From: Cerrena zonata
Lineage: Eukaryota; Basidiomycota; Agaricomycetes; Polyporales; Cerrenaceae
Reading direction: 5' to 3'
Length of the DNA: 64,000 nucleotides
Assembly (NCBI GenBank): GCA_038087015.1
Contig: JASBNA010000008.1
Span: 620,001-684,000 of the forward strand
The notes under the pieces are model-generated. The model saw nothing but the letters and a program-made list of their open reading frames with translations. It was not told the DNA's origin and did not search any database. Each line of letters opens with the position of its first letter. The first letter of the stretch is position 1. Positions 23,363 to 34,457 of this stretch are shown here, in pieces. The position numbers and the translations under genes were made by a program.

Positions 23363-24514
23363 CTACCTAATATCGACTACTGCACCGAATCCTCTCCTCT
23401 CCTTCTGCTTGAGCCACAAATATACCCAATCGAGGTCCTGCGACTCTTCCACTATAGGAACCAAGGGCAGCTTGAGATTCACTGTCTGCCACTGCAATAG
23501 GCTCTCTACCAATGCGCCCTCTCCCGTCGCCGGAATGAACTGCTCTATATCGTCCCCCGGCCTTCTATCGAGTCGCACCTTCTCTCCAGTCCCTCCTGGT
23601 GCCGCATTGATTACGTTCCGAATCGCCTGAGAATGCTTGACCGCAGGGTTCCGGAAACTTATGTCATCGGGCACAAAGTCGCCATCACTTTCATTGGGAA
23701 TGGGCGTTTTTGGCAAGAATTGCGCGGCCATGCGTCTCAGCTCCTCTCGGTTCGTCCTCCTCCTGTCATCAAACTTCGCCCTCGCCTCCGCAGCATTGTA
23801 TGATCCTGGCTCCATGACAATGAGGGGGAAGTAGGCCTGCCCCGGACTTTGGTACATCTCTGTGTGGCGCTGTACCATAGGAGCCATCCCACCGCCCTTC
23901 ATGACTTGGAGCTGGGCGAACATGTTCCAATGGCCCTTACGATACTGCATGAATACGCAAGCGGTACCACGGCTCGAGAAACAATAACTGGTGTAATCGA
24001 TAGCCATCTCGACATTATCGTAAAGAAGCGAACTGTTAACGCGAGAATCATGGAAGACACGATATGTATCCCTGTTGAGGTTCGTCACGATGACAGAACA
24101 TCCAGACAAGGTCCCAGTAAAGAGAAGCGTATTCTCCGGGACCTTCTTGGGGATGTCGATGAACGCAGGTCTATTAGAAGTCTGAGCTCCTCCAGTATAG
24201 TGAAGGTTATACGCCTGGATCGTATTTGGTGTCCCTGCTGTGGGGCCATGGTACACGATCTCGAAGGTACGCTGCGAACCTTCACTGTGGTATAGAACGA
24301 ATTTAAAGTAGCCTTGTTTGGGAAAACCTCCAGCTGGTGGTCGTTGACCATCGAAGGTATGGAAAGTACTGACGACCGTCGACTTTTTACCATCGATACT
24401 CGTCAAGAACTTGGCGGGGTCCCGCACAAACTCGTGGATAGCGGGATCAGGGCTAAAAAGGCGGTTTATCAATAAACCTAACCCAGATCGAAACGAAGCT
24501 TACCTGTTGGTCAT
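23363..24514 (-). CDS. unknown protein, about 365 residues
   Basis: I do not recognise this family. The best start is the ATG at 24,514 (M-T-N, then a GTAAGC...TTTTTAG intron of about 50 bp, then SPDPAIHEFVRDPAKFL). A further exon upstream (about 24,515-24,565, reading TVTQTVHLWPRRLTEFD) is open but has no ATG and is probably 5' UTR, since a TATATAAG box lies at 24,659-24,666. The N-terminal two thirds look like a beta-rich soluble domain (YFKFVLYHSEGSQRTFEIVY, TLSGCSVIVTNLNRDTYRVF). The C-terminal part is charged (FDDRRRTNREELRRMAAQF) and ends at 23,363. No signal peptide, membrane segment or catalytic motif is visible. Its divergent neighbour is cna1. Confidence 0.7.
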
Positions 24515-24658
24515 ATCAAATTCTGTCAATCTTCGAGGCCACAAATGTACGGTTTGAGTCACTGTGTTTCGGTGTTTATCAGCCGATTTAGTAAGGATTT
24601 AACGTTTGACCGATACTCACGCTCGAAGGATAATGTTTTCCAGGCACGTCGAGGAGGG

Positions 24659-24666
24659 CTTATATA
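24659..24666 (-). promoter_or_regulatory. TATA-like box of the unknown gene
   Basis: TATATAAG on the minus strand, about 145 bp upstream of the proposed ATG. A candidate 5' UTR intron (donor GTGAGT near 24,620, acceptor ACACAG near 24,567) lies between. Confidence 0.4.
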
Positions 24667-25681
24667 CAGCACTCGGGCCTTTACCGCGTCATGGAGCCCA
24701 AGACTCGTCGAGACTGGCTTCAGGTCGTACACTCACAACGAGGACTCGGTTCCATGCATGTAGTGACATGTATGAATCCCAATCCGTCCATTCATAAGAT
24801 TCTGACAGCGGCCTGACATTATCTCATCGATAGGCAGAGTTCTTCGTCATCCTGTGGGCATGCCACTTCCATTATGACTCCTTCCTAAGCAGGTGGCTGA
24901 ATACATACGTAAAGTAGGCGGGACTGGTTTACACCGTGACTCCGTGGGGTGCGTTATCTGCTTCCAGAACTCGTTCCATTCCACGATGGCATTCATTCAT
25001 TGCCTCCAAGCATTGGAGGAAAGCAGTATGAATGAACGTGACAGAGTGCTTGTGTCATTCTCCATTGCCGATTATTAGAGCTGCAAAACATGTCGTATAC
25101 CAGCCTCGTCTCGTATTCGGTAGTAAAACAGGTTTAAAATAGATAAACTTTGGGCTGGTCTCTTTTTAGAACACCAGTCTAATTATACTCACCGATCGCT
25201 GCCGCGTCAGAAAACGCGCAGTCCTTTGAAACTCTCAGATTACGTGAGGACTAGAGTACCCCTTGGGTCAAAGTAGCATACACGTTGCTTCACTTTCTTT
25301 CTTCGTATCTACATTGCCAATTTGAACAATTTCATTATAACTTCCTCGTACCTGATCACCTCGCTGCAACGAAATGATCTTTCACAATCGTAGCTCTCAT
25401 TATCGCACTCATAACCTCAAATATTCCCCGCAGATGAAAAGCTGAAACGGCACCCTTGCACCAATCCCAACCTTGTTGATGCTATTCTGCGACTGACAAG
25501 CGGGAAGAAATGCCTGTTACCAAATGCGGCACTCACTCGAGTGTAGCGTGACGGTGACCGTTACTCCTCGATCAAATACTATACCCCAGAGTCGAACCGA
25601 ATACATACCATTCTTTCCAACCAACTATCTCAATTTATATACCACCGGGAAAAAACACTAACATATACTAGGATAAACTAC
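24667..25681. other. divergent intergenic region upstream of cna1
   Basis: About 1 kb without a supported gene, shared by the minus-strand unknown gene and plus-strand cna1. The cna1 core promoter and 5' UTR should lie in the last few hundred bases, which include pyrimidine-rich stretches near 25,290-25,330 and 25,610-25,640. Confidence 0.5.
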
Positions 25682-28337
25682 ATGGCATACCCCGCCCATG
25701 ATGACCAGAATTTCTACTCTCCCCGTTCTATCGGTCGCGAAGTCCCCATCGAAAGTGTTCCTTACAACCGACCCAATACTCCCGAACGAATTGCTCAGCG
25801 GCAGGTCGAGACTGTACGTCCACTTCAACTTCCTAAGTACGCTTAACATCCGGTTAGCTGAAGGACTATTTCTAATCCTTTCCTCAACCATATCACCAGG
25901 TCGACCCACCGTATACCCATATACCTACAGATGAAGAGTTCTACATGCGGGATCCCCGGACGGGGATACTTAAACCGAATGTCGATATGCTGAGGGATCA
26001 TTTCTTTCATGAAGGACGGTTGACTGAGCAACAAGCTTTGTTCATTCTGGAGCAGACGACGGAGGTGATGAGGACCGAACCTAATTTACTTCGGATGAAT
26101 GGCCCTGTCGTTGGTATGTCTATTATTTAATTTATTCTTTGCCAAACAACTCTTCATCTCTATTTCATATGCCCCTCTTAGTGTGCGGTGATATTCATGG
26201 ACAATATGTCAGTTCCTCATAAACTCTGCTCCTAATAGCCACTCAGCCACTTCTAGTACGACCTTATGAAGATATTTGATGTCGGTGGCCCTATCAACAA
26301 GAATCCATATCTCTTTCTTGGAGACTACGTTGATCGTGGCTGTTTCGGAATCGAAGTGTGTCTCACTAAACTCTTTCAAAATTACGCGAATATTCACAAT
26401 CCCATAGTGTCTCCTCTACCTATACGCTCTCAAACTTTGGTATCCCAAGACGCTCTGGCTCCTGCGCGGAAACCACGAGTGTGCACACCTGACAGCATAC
26501 TTTACATTCAAACGCGAATGTGCGTCATCTCTCCAACTACTGTCTTTCATTTCCTATCGATATCGGACTGACTCCAAATTCTGTACCGTTCATTACGTGT
26601 CATAGGTCTCCACAAATACTCGGAAACAGTTTATGATGCATGTGTTCGTTCATTCTACTCACTGCCACTGACGGCCCTCATCGATGGCAAATTCTTCTGC
26701 GTCCACGGAGGCATCTCACCTGAATTAGTTACATTATCCGACCTCGACAAGGTGATTTCCCTTTCAACGAAGCTGTGCCATATTCCTAACAAAATGATAT
26801 AGGTTGACCGATATTGCGAACCAGCATCAAGCGGTCTTCTATGTGATCTATTGTGGGCAGACCCAATGCCTAACTTTGGCCACGAGGTAAGCTCCACTAT
26901 CCCCACTTCTCTCCTCTCATCTATGTTCTCAACACATTACAATCTGTATCTCCGCAGCAAGAACCATCATATGAACGTCCGAACGGAGTACCCCCCGGAA
27001 CGTTCTGGGAACACAATAACACGCGAGGGTGTAGTTATTACTACACGTGAGTGTGAAAATTCTAACTTTTTTAATTTGACGAATTTGAAGATTAAACTAT
27101 TTTATTTATCTTTGGAATTGTATTTCCACTTTGGGAGACTCACGATGCTAATAACTGTCAGAACAGGTACGAAGCGGTTGTCAAGTTTATCGAACGGAAT
27201 CATCTACTGGGGATCTTCAGGGGACACGAGGCTCAAGATGCCGGGTTCGTATCTCCAATTTCCCATTTCAACAAGTGAACCAATTGACTAATCTAAAATC
27301 GGCCAGGTATACGATGCACCGACGGACCCCATCTAAGAAATTCCCTTCCGTGATCACCATATTCAGCGCACCCAATTACCTCGACGTGTATCACAACCGC
27401 GGAGCAGTGATCAGGTACAAAGATAGAAACATCACTATTCGGTTTGTCTCTCTTTCCATCATCTCTCGTTTCTTCCCTCTCATGTATATCTCTAGTCAAT
27501 TCAACGCCTCCCAACATCCCTACTGGCTTCCGAACTTCATGGATGCCTTTACCTGGTCGCTCCCCTTCGTCGGTTCCAAAATCACAGAGATGCTCCTCGC
27601 GATCCTGTCGATATGTACCGAAGACGAACTGGAGGATGATTCGTCCTCAATGGCAGATGAAGATGATACACGAACGCTAGGTAGTGCGGATAGCGTGCAG
27701 ATGCTGTCCGCGAGCGAGACCGCCGCGAGGAGACAACAAATCAAGAACAAGATTTTGGCTGTGGGAAAGATGCAGAAGGTGTTCCAACTCTTACGGTCCG
27801 TTATATTTATCCTTGTAATATCGTTATTAAGATACTGACCACCTATATCTGAATATCAGAGAGGAAGCAGAAACCGCCACCGAACTGACAACATCTGCGC
27901 CTACACCGCTCCCAACCCCCGTCGGAGTCCCCGAAGCCCCAACATCCTGGCCAGGCGGGTTCGTCCCAGATGCCCTAGGCGTGCACGTCAACGAACTCAA
28001 ACGGCAAATTCGCTCCTTCGACGACGCGCGTAAATCCGACATGCTCAATGAACGTATGCCCACATTCACTCCATCCGATCTACCCCTCGTTCCCGTTCCT
28101 AGTATGAAACTACCCCGTTTCGCGAGATCGCAAAGTCTTGATGTGGAAGGAGGGGGTGAAGAGGATGGAGGAGGGATATCTGGGGCCCAGAGTATGGAGG
28201 CGTTGATAAGGAAGGCGTTGGAAGAAGAAGGGTTGAACGATGGAGGTGTTGTGGAGAGGATTGCGGAAAGGATTTCGAGAGGCAGCAAAGCGAGTAGTCG
28301 ACCGAGTGCTTTGAGGAGGTTTGATACTGTCGCGTGA
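25682..28337 (+). CDS. cna1: calcineurin A catalytic subunit (PP2B)
   Basis: Calcium/calmodulin-dependent Ser/Thr phosphatase, the catalytic partner of calcineurin B. The ATG at 25,682 begins [16 protein letters not shown] and the frame is spread over about ten short exons. Metallophosphatase motifs are intact: VCGDIHGQY (about 26,181), [12 protein letters not shown] (about 26,320), [10 protein letters not shown] (about 26,460), VHGGISPEL (about 26,702). The calcineurin-specific stretch SAPNYLDVY and [18 protein letters not shown] follow (about 27,365-27,545), then the calmodulin-binding helix [17 protein letters not shown] (about 27,725) and a C-terminal tail with a putative autoinhibitory segment and an acidic/Gly-rich region near 28,145. 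Known targets in fungi include the Crz1 pathway, stress survival and growth. It converges with ubc13. Confidence 0.95.
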
Positions 28338-28769
28338 GATTGGGGCGGTCCAAATGTTAAGGTTTCTCGCTAATCTACCGCGGCTGTTGGATTGGATCAT
28401 GTAGTCCCTGGAGGACGTGATGAAGAACATCCCTACCTAAGCAGTTGTTGTTACCCATGATGGTTGTATATCCCGATTGTTGTACATATCCACTTGTATT
28501 ACCCCATTGTATGTTCACTAACGAATACTATCGCACTCGTGCAATTTCATTGTCGCAACAGTCCATAAATACAACAAAAGACAAGCCTTGTATTGTCATT
28601 CAAGTTCAGAAACGGTGTGGTTATTGATATCACAAGACCAGAAATGGCTAGCTATAACATACAAATCCTACATCTCTGTTCAGTACCCAATCACACGATA
28701 CGATATGTCGGCCCAGAAATGACGCACCTTTCATTCTATTCCAGACACTCTTCCCCATCTCAAACCCTA
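28338..28769. other. convergent 3' intergenic region
   Basis: 432 bp between the stop codons of cna1 (+) and ubc13 (-). It must hold both 3' UTRs. No gene is seen. Confidence 0.6.
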
Positions 28770-29469
28770 TCAAGCCGAAGCAAACTTCTCAGTCCACTCC
28801 CGGCTAACACGCTGAGCATCCTTCTCATTCTCCTTGTAATGTTTCGCGACATCCGTAGCAAGGGGATCATCGGGATTTGGAGAACTGAGAAGGGCTTGAA
28901 CAGATAGAAGGACAGTTCGGATCTGGAGGGCGGGGGACCATTTATCTTTGAGAATATCTAGACAGATACGTCCTAGTTTATCTGGACATTCAAAATAACC
29001 AATCCGTGAGGTTGCTGCTTGTGTGCAAGGTGGTTTATGAGACATACCGATGTTTGGGTGATAGATCTTTGTGAGGAATCGGACTTTCGGTGGAGCCATG
29101 GGGTAGTCTTCAGGCAAGAACAACTCTAGACGGAATACACCGTCTTCAAAGTCCCATAAGCAACTCGACATCTTATAGATAAGATTGTAGGCTCACTCTG
29201 GAATGGACTTCCGTCGGGTCCTTGGATGGTAACATCGAAGTATCGCAAATTATCTTCATGGGGAGCAGCAGAGATTCCAGGAGCAGGGTCTGCAACAAGA
29301 CGTTCTGTTTCCTATATTCGAAGCAGAGACTTGTCACGAAACTGCTCATAATGCTGTACAATACGCCACTCGAGAAGCCGTTACCTTGATAATTCGCTAA
29401 AGAGGTCCGAATGAGCCTGCTGATCGCGCTTTGGAGTGAATGTGAGCAGCATACCTTTGGGAGAGACAT
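28770..29469 (-). CDS. ubc13: ubiquitin-conjugating enzyme E2, Ubc13
   Basis: E2 that, with an Mms2/Uev1-type partner, builds K63-linked ubiquitin chains in post-replication repair and signalling. The start ATG at 29,469 gives MSLPK, then a tiny exon RIIK, then [20 protein letters not shown], as in the family. Later exons give the HPNI motif, then [20 protein letters not shown] with the catalytic cysteine in RICLDIL, and [20 protein letters not shown]. The protein ends EWTEKFASA at 28,770. Total is about 150 residues, the normal size. Short introns interrupt it, including one after SPFQ that uses GTGAGC...TTTGAAG and another after HPNI. It is divergent with elc1 over 246 bp. Confidence 0.93.
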
Positions 29470-29715
29470 TAGGATTGCTTTGATAAGATATTCTGACCGT
29501 GGTTGTGGCTGAGAATGGCGAGATGGAGAAGGGAAAGGAGGAGGAAGAGTGAAGACCCGATTGATCTCTTTTGGGCACACCTCTTCCTCCTCGGGTTTTC
29601 TCACGCTTGCTCACTCAGCCCTTTTGCGAATTCAGGTGGCTCTTCCTGAGATCATTACATACAACATCATCCCGTTTCAACGTTCAACTACTGTTACAGC
29701 ACCCACAGAAGAACG
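29470..29715. promoter_or_regulatory. bidirectional promoter of ubc13 and elc1
   Basis: Only 246 bp separate the ATG codons of ubc13 (-, 29,469) and elc1 (+, 29,716). All promoter and 5' UTR elements for both must lie here or reach into the genes. No clear TATA box is seen. Confidence 0.7.
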
Positions 29716-30380
29716 ATGGCAACAGAACAAGTAGGCCCACAATGTACCTCGTTGCAATATTCACGCTCACCATTTCGCGTTCTCTAGAACGGGGCCACCC
29801 AATCCTCAGATGACTGGGTTCGGCTGATAAGTGCAGATGGATATAAATATTTCGTAAAACGCAAGATCGTGCTTGTATCTCCTACACTTCGGAGTATGCT
29901 TGATGCCAGCAGTGCGTACGCGTTTGGTTCTAGTCTGTCACTGAGGTTGACAGCTTTACGGCAGGTAACTTCGCTGAGGCTGCTTCTAATACATGTAGAG
30001 TGAATGAACGGTACGCACCCCTTATCTTACGCGTTGCCATTCATCAGCTGAGGCGCGACGCAGAGGCGCGGTCCTTGAGAAACTGCTAGAATACCTTTCC
30101 TTCAAGTTCCTATATGAGAATGCTAGCCTTAACGAAGACATTCCTGATTTCCAAGAACGTATCGCGCCAGAAATTGCATTAGAATTGTATGTTTACTACC
30201 ACTCTGTCGCTGTTACCAAACTGATGCACCTTTGGAAGACTGACTGCAGCAGACTATTACGATTGTATGTCGCCCATATTCTCTATGTCATCCGAACGCG
30301 AAATGTCTGATGCATTTATATCTAGCATAAACAACCTCGATCACGCGAGAGTATCGTGTCCGTTGTATTTGTACACTTAA
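29716..30380 (+). CDS. elc1: elongin C (Skp1-like adaptor)
   Basis: BTB/Skp1-fold adaptor that links substrate receptors to cullin E3 ligases. Exon 1 is only 15 nt (MATEQ, 29,716-29,730). Then follow DDWVRLISADGYKYFVKR, LVSPTLRSMLDAS, a second exon NFAEAASNTCRVNE, and RGAVLEKLLEYLSFKFLYEN with PDFQERIAPEIALEL. These match elongin C blocks and order. Introns use GTAGGC, GTGCGT, GTACGC and GTATGT donors. The C-terminus is less certain: the best splice gives LLRFINNLDHARVSCP ending at 30,380, in place of the usual LMAANFLDC ending, so the last exon could be misassigned. About 125 residues. Confidence 0.85.
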
Positions 30381-30925
30381 CCTATATCTGACGCGCCCTA
30401 GTACCACCGTAATCGCCAATGCCAGCATTTGACCCGACGCTATTTCCAAACTTTCTCATGAGCGGTTCCTTTCCTCTGACGTTCTATTGGCTAGGAATTT
30501 GGCCCTTCAATATATGACACTATTACAGCTCGGCTCCGAGCTGTAGGGACCAACAATGGTGAGCTCAGTGAGTCCCGACATCCTGACCATAATTTCTCTA
30601 GACATTTGAGTACCCACAAGGGCTCCGTGTATCCTGCATGGGTATCTATATCGTATTACAGAAGCCCGGTCTAAACACCCCCGACTGGAAGACGAGTCGC
30701 CTATGTCTATATGACTTTTAGGGCGATACAATCGACAATAAACCTGGTATGACGAAGGTCAACCGTCGGTCTTATTTGCACGAGACCCCTCACTGCCCAA
30801 AGGCCGGGCTTCATCTGCTTTAAATTCTTTGACTCTCAGACACCAAGATTTCGCTCCCTTCCCGTCTCGAAATATAGCCCTCGGCTCGCCCTCTCAGTCG
30901 CTCTTTGAAATTTTCAAATCCCAAA
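30381..30925. other. intergenic region without a gene
   Basis: No coding region is supported between elc1 and the start of the duplicated array. Confidence 0.5.
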
Positions 30926-31419
30926 GGTACGTATCGCCTCAGTCAACTGTATATACTCCGAAAGGGTTTTATCTGATCTGTGCAATCGAACCGCATTTCT
31001 CGACAAAGGTATAGTCGTGATCAATGTCAACATCAGATCTATCATTAATTCGTTCCTCGCGTTTTTGGAAACCAATACCACGCAGGAGCTCATCTTCGTC
31101 ACTCACTGATACCTGTCCCTCCGAAGGCACGAAATCTGTCAAACTTATACGAGTAACAAGCTCGGATAAGTACAGCATGTCGCTCTGCGGTTCTCCGACC
31201 AACACAGCTAGACTTATCTGGCTCACATACACTGCCTAAGCACATAAATGTCTGTTAGCTACGAAAGTACAAAACATCGAAGTGAGTCCTAACTATTGAC
31301 TACCTATCTTTCCCCTCGTACCATCGTGGTGAGCATTTCGTCGTTTCGTCTTATCCTTTTATGAGATTGACCAAGGGTATACGTGTAGTGACTTCAACCG
31401 AGAACATCCAAACTCCAAC

Positions 31420-31787
31420 ATGCTACACTTCAATAACAGTTTCAGGGGTATGTGTTCGTCCTCTGTACATCTAAAAACTTCATTCAACGAACCTTCTCTT
31501 AAGGATGCACTGCAGAGCCCAATAGCACTCTTCAAATCTGCTGTACAGCAGTGGGAAAGACGCCTATGTTCGTGAATGAGACCTATGGATGTCCGTTCAA
31601 CTACACCGGAGACTTGAAAAAGGAGTGGGATGTATGTATGGCCCGCAGCCGCACGAACCACAGTGTCATTTGCAGTTCGCCAGCCCTGCCCACCCAACCA
31701 TCCTCTGCCGAAGCCTCCAGGATTTCGAAGTTTCTTGCTGCTATGGTCATAACGTCGTTAATAGGAACGTTGTCTTATGTTCAATAG
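31420..31787 (+). CDS. small six-cysteine protein, array copy 1
   Basis: Two exons: 31,420-31,447 (MLHFNNSFR, then a split Gly codon) and 31,504-31,787. The 56-bp intron is in phase 1, as in the other copies. Exon 2 carries the family pattern C-x10-CC-x15-C-x14-C-x11-C with the signature YGCPFNYTG. It ends with a hydrophobic tail (FLAAMVITSLIGTLSYVQ) preceded by a Ser-rich stretch. Exon 1 is 12 nt shorter than in its siblings and differs in sequence, so its N-terminus has drifted. Several NxS/T sites are present. Function unknown. A C-terminal anchor (GPI-type or tail anchor) is plausible. I see no clear cleavable signal peptide. Confidence 0.75.
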
Positions 31788-32363
31788 CCTCGATGTAGGT
31801 ACGTATCGCCTCAGCCGATACACTTCGAATGAAGCTCGTACCCTGATATGATCTGCGCGTTTTCCGCGAATTTTTCAACGCATGCTTAGAGTCATGTGTC
31901 TCTTTCCACGAATGTCATAGTCGTGATCAATGTCAACATCAGATCCTTCATTAATTTATTCCTCGCGGTTGGCATGCTCACCGGCGTGAAGTCGCCGTTT
32001 ATTGTGTTATTTGACCAATACCACACAAGATCTTATATTCATTTTTCATTTATACCTACCTCTTCACACTTCAGGCACGAATCTGTTGGGCCTACACAAG
32101 TAACAAGCTCCGATAAGTACAGCATGTTACCCTCCGGTTTCCCGACTAATATGTACAGCTAGGCCTATCTGGTTCACATGCACTGCCTAAGCGCACACAG
32201 GTCTGATTTATAGCGTACGAGACATCGAAACAGGTCCCAAGAATTGGCTATCCATCCATCCTTCGTACTACTGTGGTAAGTGTTTCGCCATTTCACCCTA
32301 TCCTTCCATGGCTTTGACAGAAGGTATATATGTAGGATCGAGGATATCTATCTACAATCCAAC

Positions 32364-32735
32364 ATGATTTACCCTAGGGTGTTTCTCAGTGGCGGGTTTC
32401 TTGGTACGTACTCACTCCTTGTACATCTGACAACTACTTACATTTACCGAACCGCCTCCTCAGGATGCGCCGTAACCCCCAACAGCACTCTTGAAACTTG
32501 CTGTGCAGCAGTGAACAGTACACCTCTATTCACGAATGGGAGCTATGGATGTCCATTCAACTACACCGGAAACTTGAAACTACAGTGGGACGAATGTATC
32601 AGTAACGATAACAAAAGCAGCACTGCCGTTTGTGCTTCGCAACCCGAAACATCCTCTGCTGAATCGTCTAGGATTTCGAAGTTGCTAGCTGCTATGGTTA
32701 TAACGACGTTAATAGGAACGTTGTCTTATGTTTAA
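32364..32735 (+). CDS. small six-cysteine protein, array copy 2
   Basis: Two exons: 32,364-32,403 (MIYPRVFLSGGFL plus split Gly) and 32,464-32,735, with a GTACGT...CCTCAG intron. About 103 residues. The pattern C-x10-CC-x15-C-x14-C-x11-C is intact and includes CAVTPNSTLETCC and SYGCPFNYTGNLKLQW. A C-terminal hydrophobic stretch (LLAAMVITTLIGTLSYV) follows ETSSAESSRISK. This is the best-preserved copy of the tandem units. No homologue with known function comes to mind. It is not a hydrophobin, because only one CC pair and six cysteines are present. Confidence 0.8.
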   Translation: MIYPRVFLSGGFLGTYSLLVHLTTTYIYRTASSGCAVTPNSTLETCCAAVNSTPLFTNGSYGCPFNYTGNLKLQWDECISNDNKSSTAVCASQPETSSAESSRISKLLAAMVITTLIGTLSYV

Positions 32736-33319
32736 TAGCCTCGATGTAGGTACGTATCGGCTCAGCTGATACACTTTGAATAAAGTTCGTACATTGATAT
32801 GATGATATGATCTGTGCACTCTAACTGCATTTTAACACCCCCGGCCTACGGTCATGTGTCTCTTTTCTCTCAACAAAGCCATAGCCGTGATCAATGTTAA
32901 CATAAGACTTTCCAATCCTAGCGGTTTGGTACACTTACCATGAAGTCGCCGCCTTTTGCTTCGTTTGACTCTCGAAACCTAACGCCGTACAGGATCTTAC
33001 ATTCAGTTTTTATTGATTCCTGCCCCTTCAGGCACATACCTGTTAAATATACACGAGTGACGAGCTCCGATAAGTACAGCATGTCACTCACTCTCCGTAC
33101 CTCCGACCAACACGGCTAGACTTATCTGATTCGTATGCACTGCCCAAGCACACAAAGGTCTAATAGCCACGAGTGTACAAAACATTTGAACAGGTCCCAA
33201 GGATTGACTACTCATCTTCCCCTTATACCACCGTGGTAAACATTTCGTCGGTTCATCTTGTTCTTTCAGGAGATTAACAGAAGATGTATGTGTAGGATCG
33301 AGGTCATCCAAACTCCAAC

Positions 33320-33685
33320 ATGCTCTACCCTAGAGTCTATCTCAGTAGCGGTTTCATGGGTACGTATTAACTCCTTATACATCCAACTTTGTTCATCAAG
33401 CCGCCTCTCAAGGATGCACCGCAAGCCCCAATAGCACTCTTCACAAGTGCTGTACAGCAGTAGAAAGCACACCTCTATTCGCGAATGGAAGTTATGGGTG
33501 CCCATTCAACAACACTGGAAACTTGAAACTACAGTGGGAAGAATGTATCAATAACGATAACAAGACCGACTTCCATTTGTTATGTGCCACCTCAACCATC
33601 CTCTGCTGAATCGTCCAGGATTTCGAAGTTTCTCGCTGCCATGCTTATAATGACGTTAATAGGAACGTTGTCTTATGTTTATTAG
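33320..33685 (+). pseudogene. small six-cysteine protein, array copy 3, frameshifted
   Basis: Exon 1 (33,320-33,359, MLYPRVYLSSGFM) and exon 2 (from 33,413) keep the first five cysteines and SYGCPFNNTGNLKLQW. Near 33,565-33,571 the frame slips by one base relative to copies 1 and 2. As read, the protein ends early (...LLCATSTILC, stop near 33,610). The alternative frame downstream (TSICYVPPQPSSAESSRISK, then a hydrophobic tail) matches the siblings up to a TAG at 33,683-33,685. So it lost its C-terminal anchor, or a base was added in sequencing. Confidence 0.7.
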
Positions 33686-34085
33686 CTCCCTACGAGAACA
33701 TAGTGTTAGTGTTATTATCCCACTAACATTTGTTTCTTTCTCTTGGGTATTATATTGCATTGCCAATCTGGTTGCTGTTTTTATCACCGACGTAAGGATC
33801 AAATTCGGACGGGTCCAATCCATTCAATTTACTTAACCGAGGCTTGGCATGCGTCCTTATCTCTCCGATACTCCCGGGCAATGTTCTCTGCTGATCACTT
33901 TGATATATTCTGGGAACGTTTACAATGGTCTAGTACAGGCACGATACCGGTATATAAAGCCTCAGTCGCTTATTGCGAAAACTGATTTATGTTCACCGAT
34001 CCCCCACACAGTTAGTAAATATTGCTATATAATCCACCATAACGGTAAAAAATATTGACGGATTCCTGCTCCATAGATTCACACA

Positions 34086-34457
34086 ATGATTTACGACAGG
34101 GCAACGATTAGCGGAGGATTCATAGGTGCACGAACTTCGTTCACAACTCTCTGTCTCGCTCTTGTTTAATCACTACAACCAGGCTGTGCAACGAACTTCA
34201 ATAGCACCCTCGACACCTGCTGCCCAGCAGTAGGCAGTACGCCTACGTTCGTCAACGGAAGTTATGGGTGTCCCTTTGTCTACGACGGCAATCTCAAAAC
34301 ACTTTGGGATCAGTGCGTCAGTAAGGATCCTAATGCAGCCGGTTCTATATGTAGTGATGCCGATTCTTCGTCCTCTCCTTCTGTCGGATCCCCCAAGAAG
34401 GCAGCAATCATCGGGATGATGATTATGATGCTTGGGGCGCTGAGCTCTATGGTTTGA
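34086..34457 (+). CDS. small six-cysteine protein, array copy 4 (diverged)
   Basis: Two exons: 34,086-34,125 (MIYDRATISGGFI plus split Gly) and 34,183-34,457, with the same exon 1 length and intron phase as copies 2 and 3. It keeps C-x10-CC-x15-C-x14-C-x11-C exactly, with CATNFNSTLDTCC and SYGCPFVYDGNLKTLW. The C-terminus is different but also hydrophobic (AAIIGMMIMMLGALSSMV) after a Ser-rich stretch. Its flanks are not part of the tandem units, so it is an older duplicate. Function unknown. Confidence 0.8.

Larger units (their letters stand above)
30926..33690 (+). repeat. tandem duplication units of a small-protein gene
   Basis: Three tandem units begin with GGTACGTATCG at 30,926, 31,798 and 32,749 (spacing 872 and 951 bp). 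Each contains a similar non-coding half (for example the words AAGCTC(C/G)GATAAGTACAGCATGT near 31,160, 32,107 and 33,070) followed by one two-exon gene. Identity is visible but incomplete, so the duplications are not very recent. A fourth, more diverged gene (34,086) lacks the shared non-coding half. Confidence 0.85.

Noticed and set aside
31420..34457. The small-protein array as hydrophobins
   Set aside because: Hydrophobins have eight cysteines with two CC pairs. These have six with one CC, and a C-terminal hydrophobic tail.
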